Below are positions 10,921 to 20,134 of a stretch of 64,000 nt of DNA, one piece after another; the stretch's first letter is position 1, and each line of letters begins with the position of its first letter. Under the pieces are notes generated by a model, which was given only the letters and a program-made list of their open reading frames with translations, was not told where the DNA came from and searched no databases. The stretch is from Ascarosepion bandense (lineage: Eukaryota; Mollusca; Cephalopoda; Sepiida; Sepiidae), in contig JBBBDQ010001277.1 of NCBI GenBank assembly GCA_037127315.1, positions 410,001 through 474,000 on the forward strand, written 5' to 3'. The translations under genes were made by a program, and so were the position numbers.

Positions 10921-11269
10921 AAAATCCGTTTTAATCCTAATTACCGACACACCAATTATATAATCAAAATTATACTCATTATTCGGTAAACAACAACAAC
11001 AAAAATAATAATACCCCAGTGCAGGTAAATTTTCCGGTCAGCCGTACAGTTGTAATACCGTATACTTTTAGTATTGCAAAAAACATATATATGAACACAT
11101 ACAACTCATATACACACGTAAATGCGTACATGTATGTATACCCATATATGTACACGTACACAGATACATATATACATATACACACATACGAACGCACACA
11201 TATATATACACACGCTCAAACACCAGCAAAAACAAATATATAACCAATACCATAGACATATAAAAACCT

Positions 11270-11270
<1 letters not shown>

Positions 11271-11336
<66 letters not shown>
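11271..11336. repeat. CA then TA microsatellite
   Basis: A (CA)n run passes directly into (TA)n. Cys/Val- and His/Thr-rich frames on both strands are artefacts of it. Confidence 0.95.
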
Positions 11337-11337
<1 letters not shown>

Positions 11338-11445
11338 CCTTCAACATATAATATATAACAGTGGTTTACAATTAAACAATATATATTCTGTAGAATAATA
11401 TGATATGTGAAAAGTTTTCAGAGGAATTAAAGAGGGGCTAAAAGA

Positions 11446-11665
11446 TCAACATATTTTAAATCGGCTCCGGTGTCTACATTTAAACACAAGTTCCCTCCTC
11501 AGATTCAGCAGATCCAACTGGTTTTTGTGTCTTATAATAGATATCTTTTCTTCCAGACATATATGACAGAACTCTCTGAAGTTGGTGGGTGTGTAGGATT
11601 TTTTAATTACATTCCATTTAATTATGGGGGTTAGATTGTCTTTCAAAGACCAGAGATATTTCGAT
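11446..11665 (-). pseudogene. Penelope-like element, C-terminal fragment
   Basis: The minus-strand peptide reads YLWSLKDNLTPIIKWNVI, then an FCHICLEEKISIIRHK segment, then LRRELVFKCRHR and RFKIC before a stop. The pattern (LWxLK, WxI, CxxCLxEKxxI, RxEL, CRHR) is the usual end of PLE proteins, downstream of the GIY-YIG nuclease. Only about 70 residues remain. It shows that PLEs are present in this genome independently of the copy at 53909-54880. Confidence 0.75.
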
Positions 11666-12021
11666 GGAGCTGTTTAATGTTTTAGTTCAGGGTTGGAAAA
11701 GGAGTGCGTGTGATTGTACAATATATGCTCAGAATGCTCAATATATGAACAGAACTGTAATATATATATATATATATATATATATTGGAGCTCTGTTGAT
11801 ATATTGAGCACTCTTTTATTAACACCTGAATAATAATACTATACATATTTTCACCATCATATGTACATTCAGGGCCGGTAGCTGAGGCTAAAAAAACACC
11901 GGGCACAGAGAAAATTGCCCGTGTTTATTAGTTGACGATGTGATGACGTCATCAGTGGCATCCGTTTCTAGAAACTATGATTTTTGCGAATTTTTTCGGC
12001 TATTCCAATGTAAATTAAGCA

Positions 12022-12140
12022 CAGAACGTGAACAAAAGCAGGAAATCCGGTTCGGACTTTCTGAGTATAACAAATCTTCCAAAATTAATAAATAAACAAA
12101 CAGATTTTTACTGCGTTCATTCGGATGTTTTCTTCGTTTT

Positions 12141-12180
<40 letters not shown>

Positions 12181-12312
12181 TGTGAATTGTTTAGTTTGAT
12201 TTCTGACGAAGACATTTTCCCCGTCTGGATTTTTACTATGATTGAACGGATCAGCGCGGACCCGTGTCCGGTGTGCCCGGTAGTCAGATACGGCCATGTG
12301 TATATTTATTAA
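12022..12312. other. Spacer with CTTT tract
   Basis: A (CTTT)n tract lies at about 12139-12181. The frames on both strands crossing it and the CA array have no recognisable homology. Confidence 0.4.
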
Positions 12313-12321
12313 TTTACGTCT

Positions 12322-12422
<101 letters not shown>

Positions 12423-12502
12423 TACTTTAATCCAAAACGTAAAAGTAGGAAGGTAAATCCCAAGAACCTGATCCTAATTAATATTAAAATTTTTAAAAAA
12501 TG

Positions 12503-12557
<55 letters not shown>

Positions 12558-12702
12558 TACTTTAATCCAAAACGGAAAAGTAGGAAGGCAAATGCCAAGA
12601 ACCTGATCCTAATTAATATTAAAAATTTTAATATTAAAAAATGATACAGGAGGAGAGCTCAATGTAATTAAAATTGCAGAGCTAATATAAAGTAAAATAA
12701 AT

Positions 12703-12757
12703 TTTCAAAATTCAAAAATGTTGAAATGTTCATTCAACATTTTTGAATTTTGAAATT

Positions 12758-12762
<5 letters not shown>
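12703..12762. repeat. Short perfect-type hairpin
   Basis: The arms caaaattcaaaaatgttgaa and its inverse (ttcaacatttttgaattttg) flank a loop of about six bases. Its outer text (tttcaaaattcaaa) is shared with the ends of the 350-bp foldback at 13576-13926, so the two may be members of one family. Confidence 0.6.
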
Positions 12763-12811
<49 letters not shown>

Positions 12812-12904
12812 CGTTAGGTACGGGTGACAAAAATGATTTTATCAATTTTGATTTCAAGTTTGCCAGCATTGTATAATTTTCACTTTTCAGGAGATTTTCT
12901 TTTT

Positions 12905-13375
12905 ATGTAACTTGTCCTTTCAGGACGTAGGCGATCATGGCTGTCCACTTCTCCCTATCCCTGGTGGTTCTTAGCACGCCTTACATCTTGTAACCCTCGT
13001 TCAAACATCCACCTGATTAGGTCCTTCAAATATGTTACCCGTTGCTTTCCCATGTCTCTTTTCCCCTCTATCTGTCCTGTTAGTATCAGGTTCTCCAAGC
13101 CCTCCTTCCTCATTGCATGTCCCAGGAACTTTAGCTGTCTCTTCCTGATGTTCAGTATTAATTTCCTTTTCGTTTCCATTCTTTCCAACCCCTCATCATT
13201 GCTGACATGCTCGGGCCATGATATCCACAGCATCCTTCTGTAGAACCACATTTCAGTTGCTTCAAGTTTTTCCTTCATCTTTGATGATATTGTCCAGCAT
13301 TCAGCGTCATATTGAAGAACTGACATCACATAGCAATCCAGTACTCTCTTCTTTGTTTCTAGTGAAAGTATCGTC
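12905..13375 (-). pseudogene. RTE-like LINE, C-terminal fragment
   Basis: The minus-strand frame (12955-13329) encodes SVLQYDAECWTISSKM, then EMWFYRRMLWISWPEHVSND, then RKRQLKFLGHAMRKEG and GKQRVTYLKDLIRWM. This is the region downstream of the reverse transcriptase in many animal endonuclease/reverse-transcriptase LINEs of the RTE-like type. The 3' end (caggacgtaggcgatcatgg) follows. Start and catalytic domains are absent. Confidence 0.75.
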
Positions 13376-13575
13376 CATAGTTTTTATTGTTCTGGGCGCT
13401 TTCGACCAGAACATTAGCAATTCTCAATGGTGTTTTATTAGTATATTTAATATACCATTACAATAAAACGCAACTGCGATAATGCAGAAAAACTTAATCA
13501 TCTTTGGCGGCCGCATTCTATAAATGAGGCTTAAAACAAAGGTTGCTGCCCTTCATTAATATATATATATATATA

Positions 13576-13926
13576 TGTAAATTAGAGAAAATCTTCAAAA
13601 TTCAAAGGTGTCGGATGTACAATTCGACATAGGATCTCTAATAGAGACTCTACGTCACGTCAGCGACATTTTTTTACCAAATGGCGAAGGCCCTGGGTTA
13701 GAATGTGGAGGGGTTTTAGGTTAAACGATCACAAAGTGGAAAAGTGCAGCTATGTCCTTTTCAACTTTGTGACCGTTGTTGACCTAAAACCCCTCCACAC
13801 TAACTCAGGGCCTTCGCCATTTGGAAAAACAATGTCGCTGACGTGACGTAGAATCTCTATTAGAGACCCTATGACGAAATGTACATCCGACACCTTTGAA
13901 TTTTGAAAATGTTCTCTAATTTATAT
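13576..13926. mobile_element. Foldback element, about 350 bp
   Basis: Two arms of about 160 bp are inverted copies of each other: ttcaaaggtgtcggatgtac, acgtcacgtcagcgacat, atggcgaaggccctgggtta and ggaggggttttaggt on the left, and the reverse on the right. The loop is about 15-20 bases near 13745-13765. A few mismatches exist (for example gaccctatgacgaaatg against cgacataggatctc). Foldback MITEs have this form. No coding capacity. Confidence 0.75.
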
Positions 13927-14055
13927 TGGCTCTGTATTCTCAATACATTGAGCTCTCTGCCTGCATCACTTTTTAATGTTAAAAATTTTTAATATTGATT
14001 AGGATCAGGTTCTTGGAATTTACCTTTCTACTCTTCCACTTCGGATTAAAGAAAA

Positions 14056-14560
14056 AATATATATATATATCGGGTATCGAGGCAGCAGATAATTTTCTAG
14101 ATATATATTTTTAAATAGAACAGACAATGAATGTCTATTATGTTTAATCATTTGTTGTAATTTGATTGAAAAAATAAAAATCACATTTTAATCTAGTCGC
14201 AACATATTACATTGCATTTAGATGTATCGTTCTGTTAACAGTTCGAGCTCTCACGCGGTGTGACGTCATAGCTCCGAATTACAAATCTACGAACTGCGTC
14301 TCCTATTCCGTGACTGTTATCGTCGCATAGCAAAGTTTTATGTCAACACAAGATAAAATCATTTTTGATGGTCAATGTCTTTATGCTAACGTCCCTGTAG
14401 CCTCTCTGAAGGTGGCTCATGTGAGTTGAAATCTTAGAACCAGCATAATAAAAAAAATATCCAAATTTTGGAGAAATTTTGTCTTTATTTTCACCTGAAA
14501 TTTAAGCCAAGATACAATGTTTAGAACGGCTCATGATTAAACATAGCAGACGTTCATTGT
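14056..14560. other. Unassigned intergenic sequence
   Basis: No frame of note. Contains a small TA tract (14057-14070) and text around 14100-14140 (gacaatgaatgtctat) echoed in inverted form at 14540-14560 (gacgttcattgtctctta). Confidence 0.35.
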
Positions 14561-14562
14561 CT

Positions 14563-14603
<41 letters not shown>

Positions 14604-14606
<3 letters not shown>

Positions 14607-14798
14607 TATTGGGCGTGTATAGTGATAATATACATGCTAAAAAGTCTTCCTTCTTCTACCGTGCGCCCATGGCCCAGAGGTAGAATCGCCGACTGACACC
14701 ACTTCGGTCGGGTTTTAATCCTGGGTTAGAGGCAATCAGAGTCTAACCGTACTGATGAGCTGTGATACAGCGAAACAGCTCTGTCTGCTGATGGCTAT
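14604..14798 (+). mobile_element. tRNA-derived SINE with hammerhead-like motif (family 3, copy 1)
   Basis: The unit reads ggctattgggcgtgtatagt, a tRNA-like head with A box tggcccagagg (14670-14680) and B-box-like ggttttaatcc (14711-14721), then a stretch ending in a hammerhead-like core at 14739-14797, then a TA tract. Two other copies are at 44791-45020 (minus) and 55232-55470 (minus). A tRNA-like promoter upstream of the ribozyme core would, if active, put the core in a Pol III transcript. Confidence 0.7.
14739..14797 (+). ncRNA. Candidate type I hammerhead ribozyme in SINE
   Basis: CTGATGA at 14752-14758. Stem II GCTGT/ACAGC (14759-14763 and 14767-14771) has loop GAT and a G-C pair next to the core. 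GAAA is at 14772-14775. Stem III pairs A14775-C-A-G with C-T-G-T14784 over a CT loop. The cleavage triplet is GTC (14783-14785). Stem I starts with an A-T pair (14751/14786) and resumes as AGTC/GGCT (14740-14743 with 14793-14796) across an internal loop. Every core position a hammerhead needs is present. Stem I is weak, as in other small type I hammerheads. Confidence 0.65.
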
Positions 14799-14889
14799 AT
14801 ATATATATATGAGAGCAAACAAAAATTTTCTGATTTCTGGTCGTTGGATCTGATAAATTTAATTTTATGTATTGTCCCTTTTTTCCTTA

Positions 14890-15130
14890 CTCTCAACGCA
14901 TTTTTCTTACGCTCTGATTTGTCTTTCTTTTGTCAAGAACCTCAAGATGAATAGCAAGAGAACCAAATGAGATATGACAACAGTACTCAATGCGCAGACG
15001 AATAGCAGATTTGTAAATTTGCAAGATGGGACTCTGACGAGAAAATTATCTTTTACGACTCAGTAACCCAACTTTTCTTGCGGTGAATGCAGCTGTCGAT
15101 TCGATGTCGTCTCATTGCTTCAGTCAGTCA
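14890..15130 (-). pseudogene. LINE reverse transcriptase, C-terminal fragment
   Basis: The minus strand reads with frame breaks through AAFTARKVGLL, then ILQIYKSAIRLRIEYCCHIS, then SLAIHLEVLDK. This matches the thumb/C-terminal region of the LINE at 51945-53900 (SILHIYKSTIRPCIEYCCHIW). Only about 80 residues survive. Confidence 0.7.
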
Positions 15131-15139
15131 GTTAAAGAA

Positions 15140-16862
15140 ACAACTTGATAGAAGTTATACGAACATGCTGTGAAAGGTCCAACACTGACCTACGTCTTCG
15201 GAGATAGCACACGGATATCTCCAGTAAGTACGTGATTCTCCGTGATATCTTCTATCTTTAAAGGAGTCAGATTAGGCCAAAAATTGAAGACTGTTGTCAT
15301 ATTTGGACAAAAATCTGCCCAGACCGCACTTTTTCAGATTTCGTAGAGTCCAACAGCGTCACAGAATGTTTTGGTTAAGAAACTTGGATCATTTCAAGAA
15401 AAGAATTCCTGAGAAAGATCTAAAATATCAGCTGCAGATCCCGTCCAACATTGACCAACATCTACGGAGATATCACACGGTCATCTCTTGAGCTTTGGTG
15501 GAAACGGCTGTAATTGACCACTGTTGTCAAACAAGGGGACTTCACGTCAGCGGAAAATGCGAGACCAAGAAGGCGTACTATTTTGTTCTCTTGCGAATGA
15601 CAGGCAAAAAAAAGTCCCCTCTACGAGTTAAATGAAAGCAGTGCTGGAAAATTGGGAAAAATTTGAAAAAGATCTGAGACATGAGCTGGAGATTCCGTCC
15701 AACATTGACCTACATCTACGGAGATATCACACGATCATCTCTTGAGCTTAAGTGGAAACGGCTGTAATTGACCACTGTTATCAAACACAGAATTGAGGTG
15801 ATCTCATCCTTGCTCTTTTGACATCCCCCCTGGAAATGTATCGAGAAAACTTACTTATCCACACACAATTGCCTGAGCTGGATAAAAGAGATATTAGTAC
15901 AGCAATGCTTGACCGTGTTGTGTGAGGTGGAATTGTCGATGGATTTCGAGAGCAACCAGAGGTTGGTCGATGGATGATAATGAAAGTGGATATCACATGT
16001 AACTCAAAGTGAAAATAATGACCTGATTGAGGTACTGACTTTCCACACTCCCCCAAGCAAAAGGTTAAGAAGGAAACCTCCATCAGAGAATTTGAGAAAC
16101 CTATGTTCTTAAAAGATTTTTTAAAATAAATTTCAAGTGACAATAAACCTGGCCGTTCAATCAGTGAAAGCCATAATTTTCTTTATAAGGAAACAGCTAA
16201 TGTTACCATTATTATCAGAGATGAGACCGGACAATACTCATTGAACCTATACCATTGGCCAGAAAGTGATGAAAAAAGTGAATCGAATCAAACTGACTGC
16301 TTCGTCAAAGAAAGCCCTACGTTTCCTTATGAGAAATCTTCTAATATTGCCGTCAGACATGAAGCAAACAAATACTGCTCTATGATCCCTCCTCGGAGCC
16401 CAGGGAGTGGTGAAAAGCATAACTCGGGTAGCTGTGATTGCTTAGGCAATGAACGTGAAATATTTCCTCATAAACAAACGGCTAATATTAACGTTATCAT
16501 TAAAAAAATTTCAAGAGAAGAAATAATACACTTCGATTCCACGATCATCTCTTGAACTTAGGTGGAAACGGCCGCATTATTTAGATGGGAATAAAGGAGC
16601 ACTGATCATTTAGAAATTCTACACCACATCCCGAATAAATTTAATGGAAGACAGTAATCCTGCTTCCTCTTCTTAGGCCAATGTACTTATGATGAAGAGA
16701 GATTTGTTAATAACATAGATATTCATAGATGTTTCAACAACTGCTATGTTTACCTCACAGAAGCATATGACTACATCAGTAGAGACATCCTCTTCTCATC
16801 TATTAGAAACTGTCTTCCAAGCTTAGACTCCACTGAATGCATCGATGTAATAGAGGCACTAT
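15140..16862 (-). repeat. Unclassified interspersed repeat, right copy
   Basis: This is the inverted, rearranged partner of 513-3130. On the plus strand it holds the peptides FWLRNLDHFKKRIPEKDL (15294-15491) and, at about 15640-15735, ENWEKFEKDLRHELEIPSN and NIDLHLRRYHTIIS. At 16170-16555 is a longer frame with three internal echoes: FLYKETANVTIII, FPYEKSSNIAVRH and FPHKQTANINVII. These look like decayed tandem modules of one protein. No known family was recognised. Confidence 0.5.
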
Positions 16863-17165
16863 CAGTCAGTTTAGTGCCATGCGTGATCACGTCTCGAGAG
16901 AGACATGATTGACTGGGTAGAAGATTATCTTGCAGTTGGCTGCCATTGCAAATCTGTCCTGTTATTTGACTCAGAGCTAGAGAGGGAAGAGATGTGTTAT
17001 ATCATTAAGTATTAATTAGTGGGGGACCAGTTTATTACTTCATAAAAATAGAAAAGAGATCCCCCAATTTATGCCCAGTAGAAGACTTAATCACGTTTCA
17101 AACTGTTATATTCAATCAGTCAGTTAAGTGCCCTACATGATACACGCTTTGGTTGATCATGTCTC
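16863..17165 (-). mobile_element. SINE-1 pieces with hairpin tail, minus strand
   Basis: Body (16863-17000), the tail hairpin at about 17018-17072 (gtgggggacc ... gatcccccaat) and the end of a further body (17110-17165). The second body is cut at 'gatcatgtctcgaaat', where the LINE fragment at 17166 begins. Confidence 0.7.
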
Positions 17166-17990
17166 GAAATATTGCGGCGAAAAATATGAGAAAGAACTCC
17201 AAGGATAAAGCTCTTGAGCAGATGAAACAACGCTGGCAAGACAAACCTCTGCATATCCAATATTCAGAACCCAATGTTGATAAAGTTTATATTCATCGAA
17301 GGTTACGTGCGTGTGTATTAAAGTCTGAAACTGAAGGCTTTATTATTGCAGCGCAAGACCAAAGTATTTTAACTAGGAACGTTCAGGCAAATATTATACA
17401 TAATCATGTGGATCCAAAATGCAGGTTCTGTGACAAATACCAAGAAACAATAGACCCTCTAATCTCAGGATGTTATGTATTTGCCTTAAATGAATATAAA
17501 AATCGTCACGATAGAGTGGGGCAATATTTACAGTGGAGAATGTGCAAACACTATGGAAAATATGTAAACAAACACTGATATGAACATCAACCAGCACCGG
17601 TTACAGAAATAGAAGATGTCACCATTCTATGGGATTACACCATCTAGACAGACAGAAAAAATTGAAGCAAATAGGCCGGACATTATTGTTAAAAACCAAA
17701 AAGAAAAAACTTGCCTATTAATTGAAATGGCTTGTCCAGCGGATTGTAACATAGCAACCAAGGAATTTGAAAAACTGTCAAAATATAAAGACCTGGAAAT
17801 TGAAATAGAAAATCTGTGGAAATTGAAAACTGGAATTGTCCCAATAGGTGCACTTGGAATGAAAAAAAAAATGGAACAAAACAACACATTGAAAGAATCC
17901 CTGGAAAGCCCAGCTTAAGAGATATACAAAAATTGTTTTGTTACGTACAGCCCACACATTAAATTTGTCTACGTAACTCTAGGGATGATA
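17166..17990 (+). pseudogene. LINE with restriction-like endonuclease, C-terminal part
   Basis: Peptides in order: KPLHIQYSEPNVDK, SETEGFIIAAQDQSILTRN, a zinc-knuckle-like CRFCDKYQETIDPLISGC, a stop in place of Trp at 17577-17579, then EHQPAPVTEIEDVTILWDY, a frame change near 17640, then IEANRPDIIVKNQKEKTCLL and IEMACPAD, KLSKYKDLEIEIENLW and PGKPSLRDIQK. The RPD...E pattern downstream of a CCHC-type finger is that of R2-group LINEs with a restriction-like endonuclease. The His expected in the finger is Pro here. At least one stop and two frame breaks make it a dead copy. Confidence 0.75.
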
Positions 17991-17999
17991 GGGGAGATT

Positions 18000-18340
18000 T
18001 TTTTAATCGTATCACACCGAGCAAGGCGGTAATGCCACTGATGTGCAGAGGGCTACATAAGAGTAAAAAGATTAAGTAGAAGAGAGTGAAGAGGAAGACG
18101 AACCAGTTAGAAAGGAGCAAGAGAAGGATGGGAATACAGGTGTGATGACAGTTGCAAAGGTGGAGAGAAAGGAAAGGATATACGGGGTGGTGAAAAAAGA
18201 ACTAGAGTCAAGTGGTTAATAGATGAGTATTGACATTGCATTTAAATTCCTGAAGGTTGTAGCCGTCAGGAAAGCAAGAATATTGTTAGCGAGTTCCACA
18301 GGCGAGAAGTGCGAGAGAAGAAGCTGCAGGATAGAAAAAA
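18000..18340 (-). pseudogene. LINE 3' end, minus strand
   Basis: Read on the minus strand: decayed C-terminal coding (ctcgcacttctcgcctgtgg, then the LWNSL-type region), a 3' region and the tail with tgcacatcagtggcattacc. The family is that of 43600-44085. Confidence 0.7.
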
Positions 18341-18449
18341 AAAACATGAAATGGAGCCATAACGACACACCACGACCTGTCTTAGTTCTTCCCACAGACT
18401 TGGTAAGGAGTGCGACCATAGCAGAATCGAATTTAGATGAAAAAATGAC

Positions 18450-18494
<45 letters not shown>

Positions 18495-18532
18495 GGAAGA
18501 AGAAGAAGAAGAAGAAGAAGAAGAAGAAGAAG
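18450..18532. repeat. AAT then AAG trinucleotide arrays
   Basis: (AAT)n at about 18450-18494 is followed by (AAG)n to 18532. The Ser/Tyr- and Leu/Ile-rich minus-strand frames here are artefacts. Confidence 0.95.
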
Positions 18533-18762
18533 ATGAGTCAAATACCGCTAACCTAAGCCAAGATAATATCCATATCATCCAAGAGATAATTATTATAATG
18601 AGAATTACTATAATGAACTTGACCGTTAAAATATAAAAAAGAAAAATATGAAAACTGTAAAGTGAAATTGAAAATCAGAATGAAAACATTGTAGAATCCT
18701 TTGTTTTACTTTTCAATATCCTAAAGTTGCATTTTTATTCATTTTATATATATATATATATA

Positions 18763-19400
18763 TAACCAGTCAACTTAACAAGATAGAATGTGGCTATTAA
18801 CCCTCTAGGGCCATTCGTATCATATTAGTGGGGGATCTGTTTATTACTTCATAACAATATAGAACTGATCCCCCACTTTATGACAAGTAGAAGCCTTAAT
18901 CATATTATATTATTAACCCTCTAGGGCCATTCGTATCATATTTGATACAGTATGAAAACAAGCCTTGAAAGAAATATTTTCCTGAAAATTTTTTCAAGAG
19001 AAATATTTTATAAATTTCAAATGAAAGTAGTACTGACTGCTCAGTCAATGAATACCAAATGTTTCCTTATAGGGAAATACCAAATGTTTCCTTATAGGGA
19101 AATACTGTATCAAATATGATACGAATGGCCCTAGAGGGTTAAATAGCCCAAACGAAAATAAGCCATCTATTTTACATGGATGACTTAAAGTTGTTTGCTA
19201 AGAATGACAATGTGCTGGAAGGTCTTCTGCAAACTGTAAAATTCTTCCGTGAAGACACTGGAATGAAATTCAATTTGAATAAGTATCATTACAGCAAACA
19301 TGCTCAATTAGCTTAGACCCTGCTGTAACAATAAAAGACTTAGAGCAAGAAGAAGCTTATAAATACCTAGGTGTAAATGAGAGTGGAAGTATTCACTATT
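18763..19400 (+). pseudogene. LINE reverse transcriptase fragment split by a MITE
   Basis: The left piece (18763-18796) encodes SQLNKIECGY. After the inserted block, 19143-19400 encodes IAQTKISHLFYMDDLKLFAK, then LEGLLQTVKFFREDTGMKFN and a broken segment with QEEAYKYLGVNESGS. YMDD is the catalytic metal-binding motif of reverse transcriptase. The reading frame is the same on both sides of the insertion, with a stop lying in the TTAA target. It is probably the same R2-group LINE family as 17166-17990, but is a separate fragment since RT should precede the endonuclease. Confidence 0.75.
18797..19142. mobile_element. piggyBac-type MITE with a SINE tail inserted in one end
   Basis: The core element is 18917-19138 (222 bp). 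It has perfect 36-bp terminal inverted repeats (ccctctagggccattcgtat at each end) and TTAA on both sides (18913-18916 and 19139-19142). TTAA targets and CCCT ends are the piggyBac signature. The first 32 bp (tattaaccctctagggccat...) also occur at 18795-18826, flanking an 84-bp SINE-1 tail (18827-18910). This is best explained as a SINE insertion into the MITE end with a 32-bp target duplication. There is no transposase. Confidence 0.8.
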
Positions 19401-19529
19401 CCAGGATCATCCTATTAATAAGTAATTGGTTTTTACATCCGTAACAGCCACGTTTGCACCCTTTTTGTTCAAGCGGTAGTATGTCATTTCTTTCCAAGAG
19501 GAAATACGTCTGTTTTGATAAAATAGATA

Positions 19530-19588
<59 letters not shown>

Positions 19589-19620
19589 AAAGAAATGAGT
19601 ATACACCAGAACTCAAAGGA

Positions 19621-19675
<55 letters not shown>
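19530..19675. repeat. TA and AAT microsatellites
   Basis: (TA)n at about 19535-19586 and (AAT)n at about 19620-19675. Frames across them are artefacts. Confidence 0.95.
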
Positions 19676-19679
19676 TCAA

Positions 19680-20130
19680 AGTCAGGGCAATAAACTCATT
19701 TGAGGTAAACATGTAAATTTAAGTGGCAGGCGAAATTCGATGAAAAGAAATAAAAACTGGAATTTTTTAGTTCTTGAAATGGTGCCAGCTGAATCTTGCC
19801 AAAAATTGTCATTCTTCCAAAGCTACCGAGATTCTAGCAAAAGATATAAAAGGAAATGTTAGTCTTATCATTATTTATTTATCTATGTAATGACGTTTGC
19901 AGAACGGGGAAAGATTCAGCAAAAAGGAAATTCTTTGAAAAAAAAATTGCCAACCACGCGCCGGCCATTCACGTAATTTCTATCGGACAAGTCGACCTGC
20001 CAGAGATGTAATATTTTTTTAATATACAATATGTTAATAAAAGTAGTGAGCTCACATTGTTTGTCATATTCTCAATAATTCTACCGACAAACTCCCATCC
20101 AACAAATAGATAGCAGTGTGGAAAAATAGA
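19680..20130. other. Unassigned intergenic sequence
   Basis: No recognisable frame or repeat before the minisatellite begins near 20135. Confidence 0.4.
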
Positions 20131-20134
20131 TTCC

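Noticed and set aside
11068..11337. Cys/Val- and His/Thr-rich small proteins
   Set aside because: Translations of CA/GT and TA dinucleotide arrays; mirrored on the other strand.
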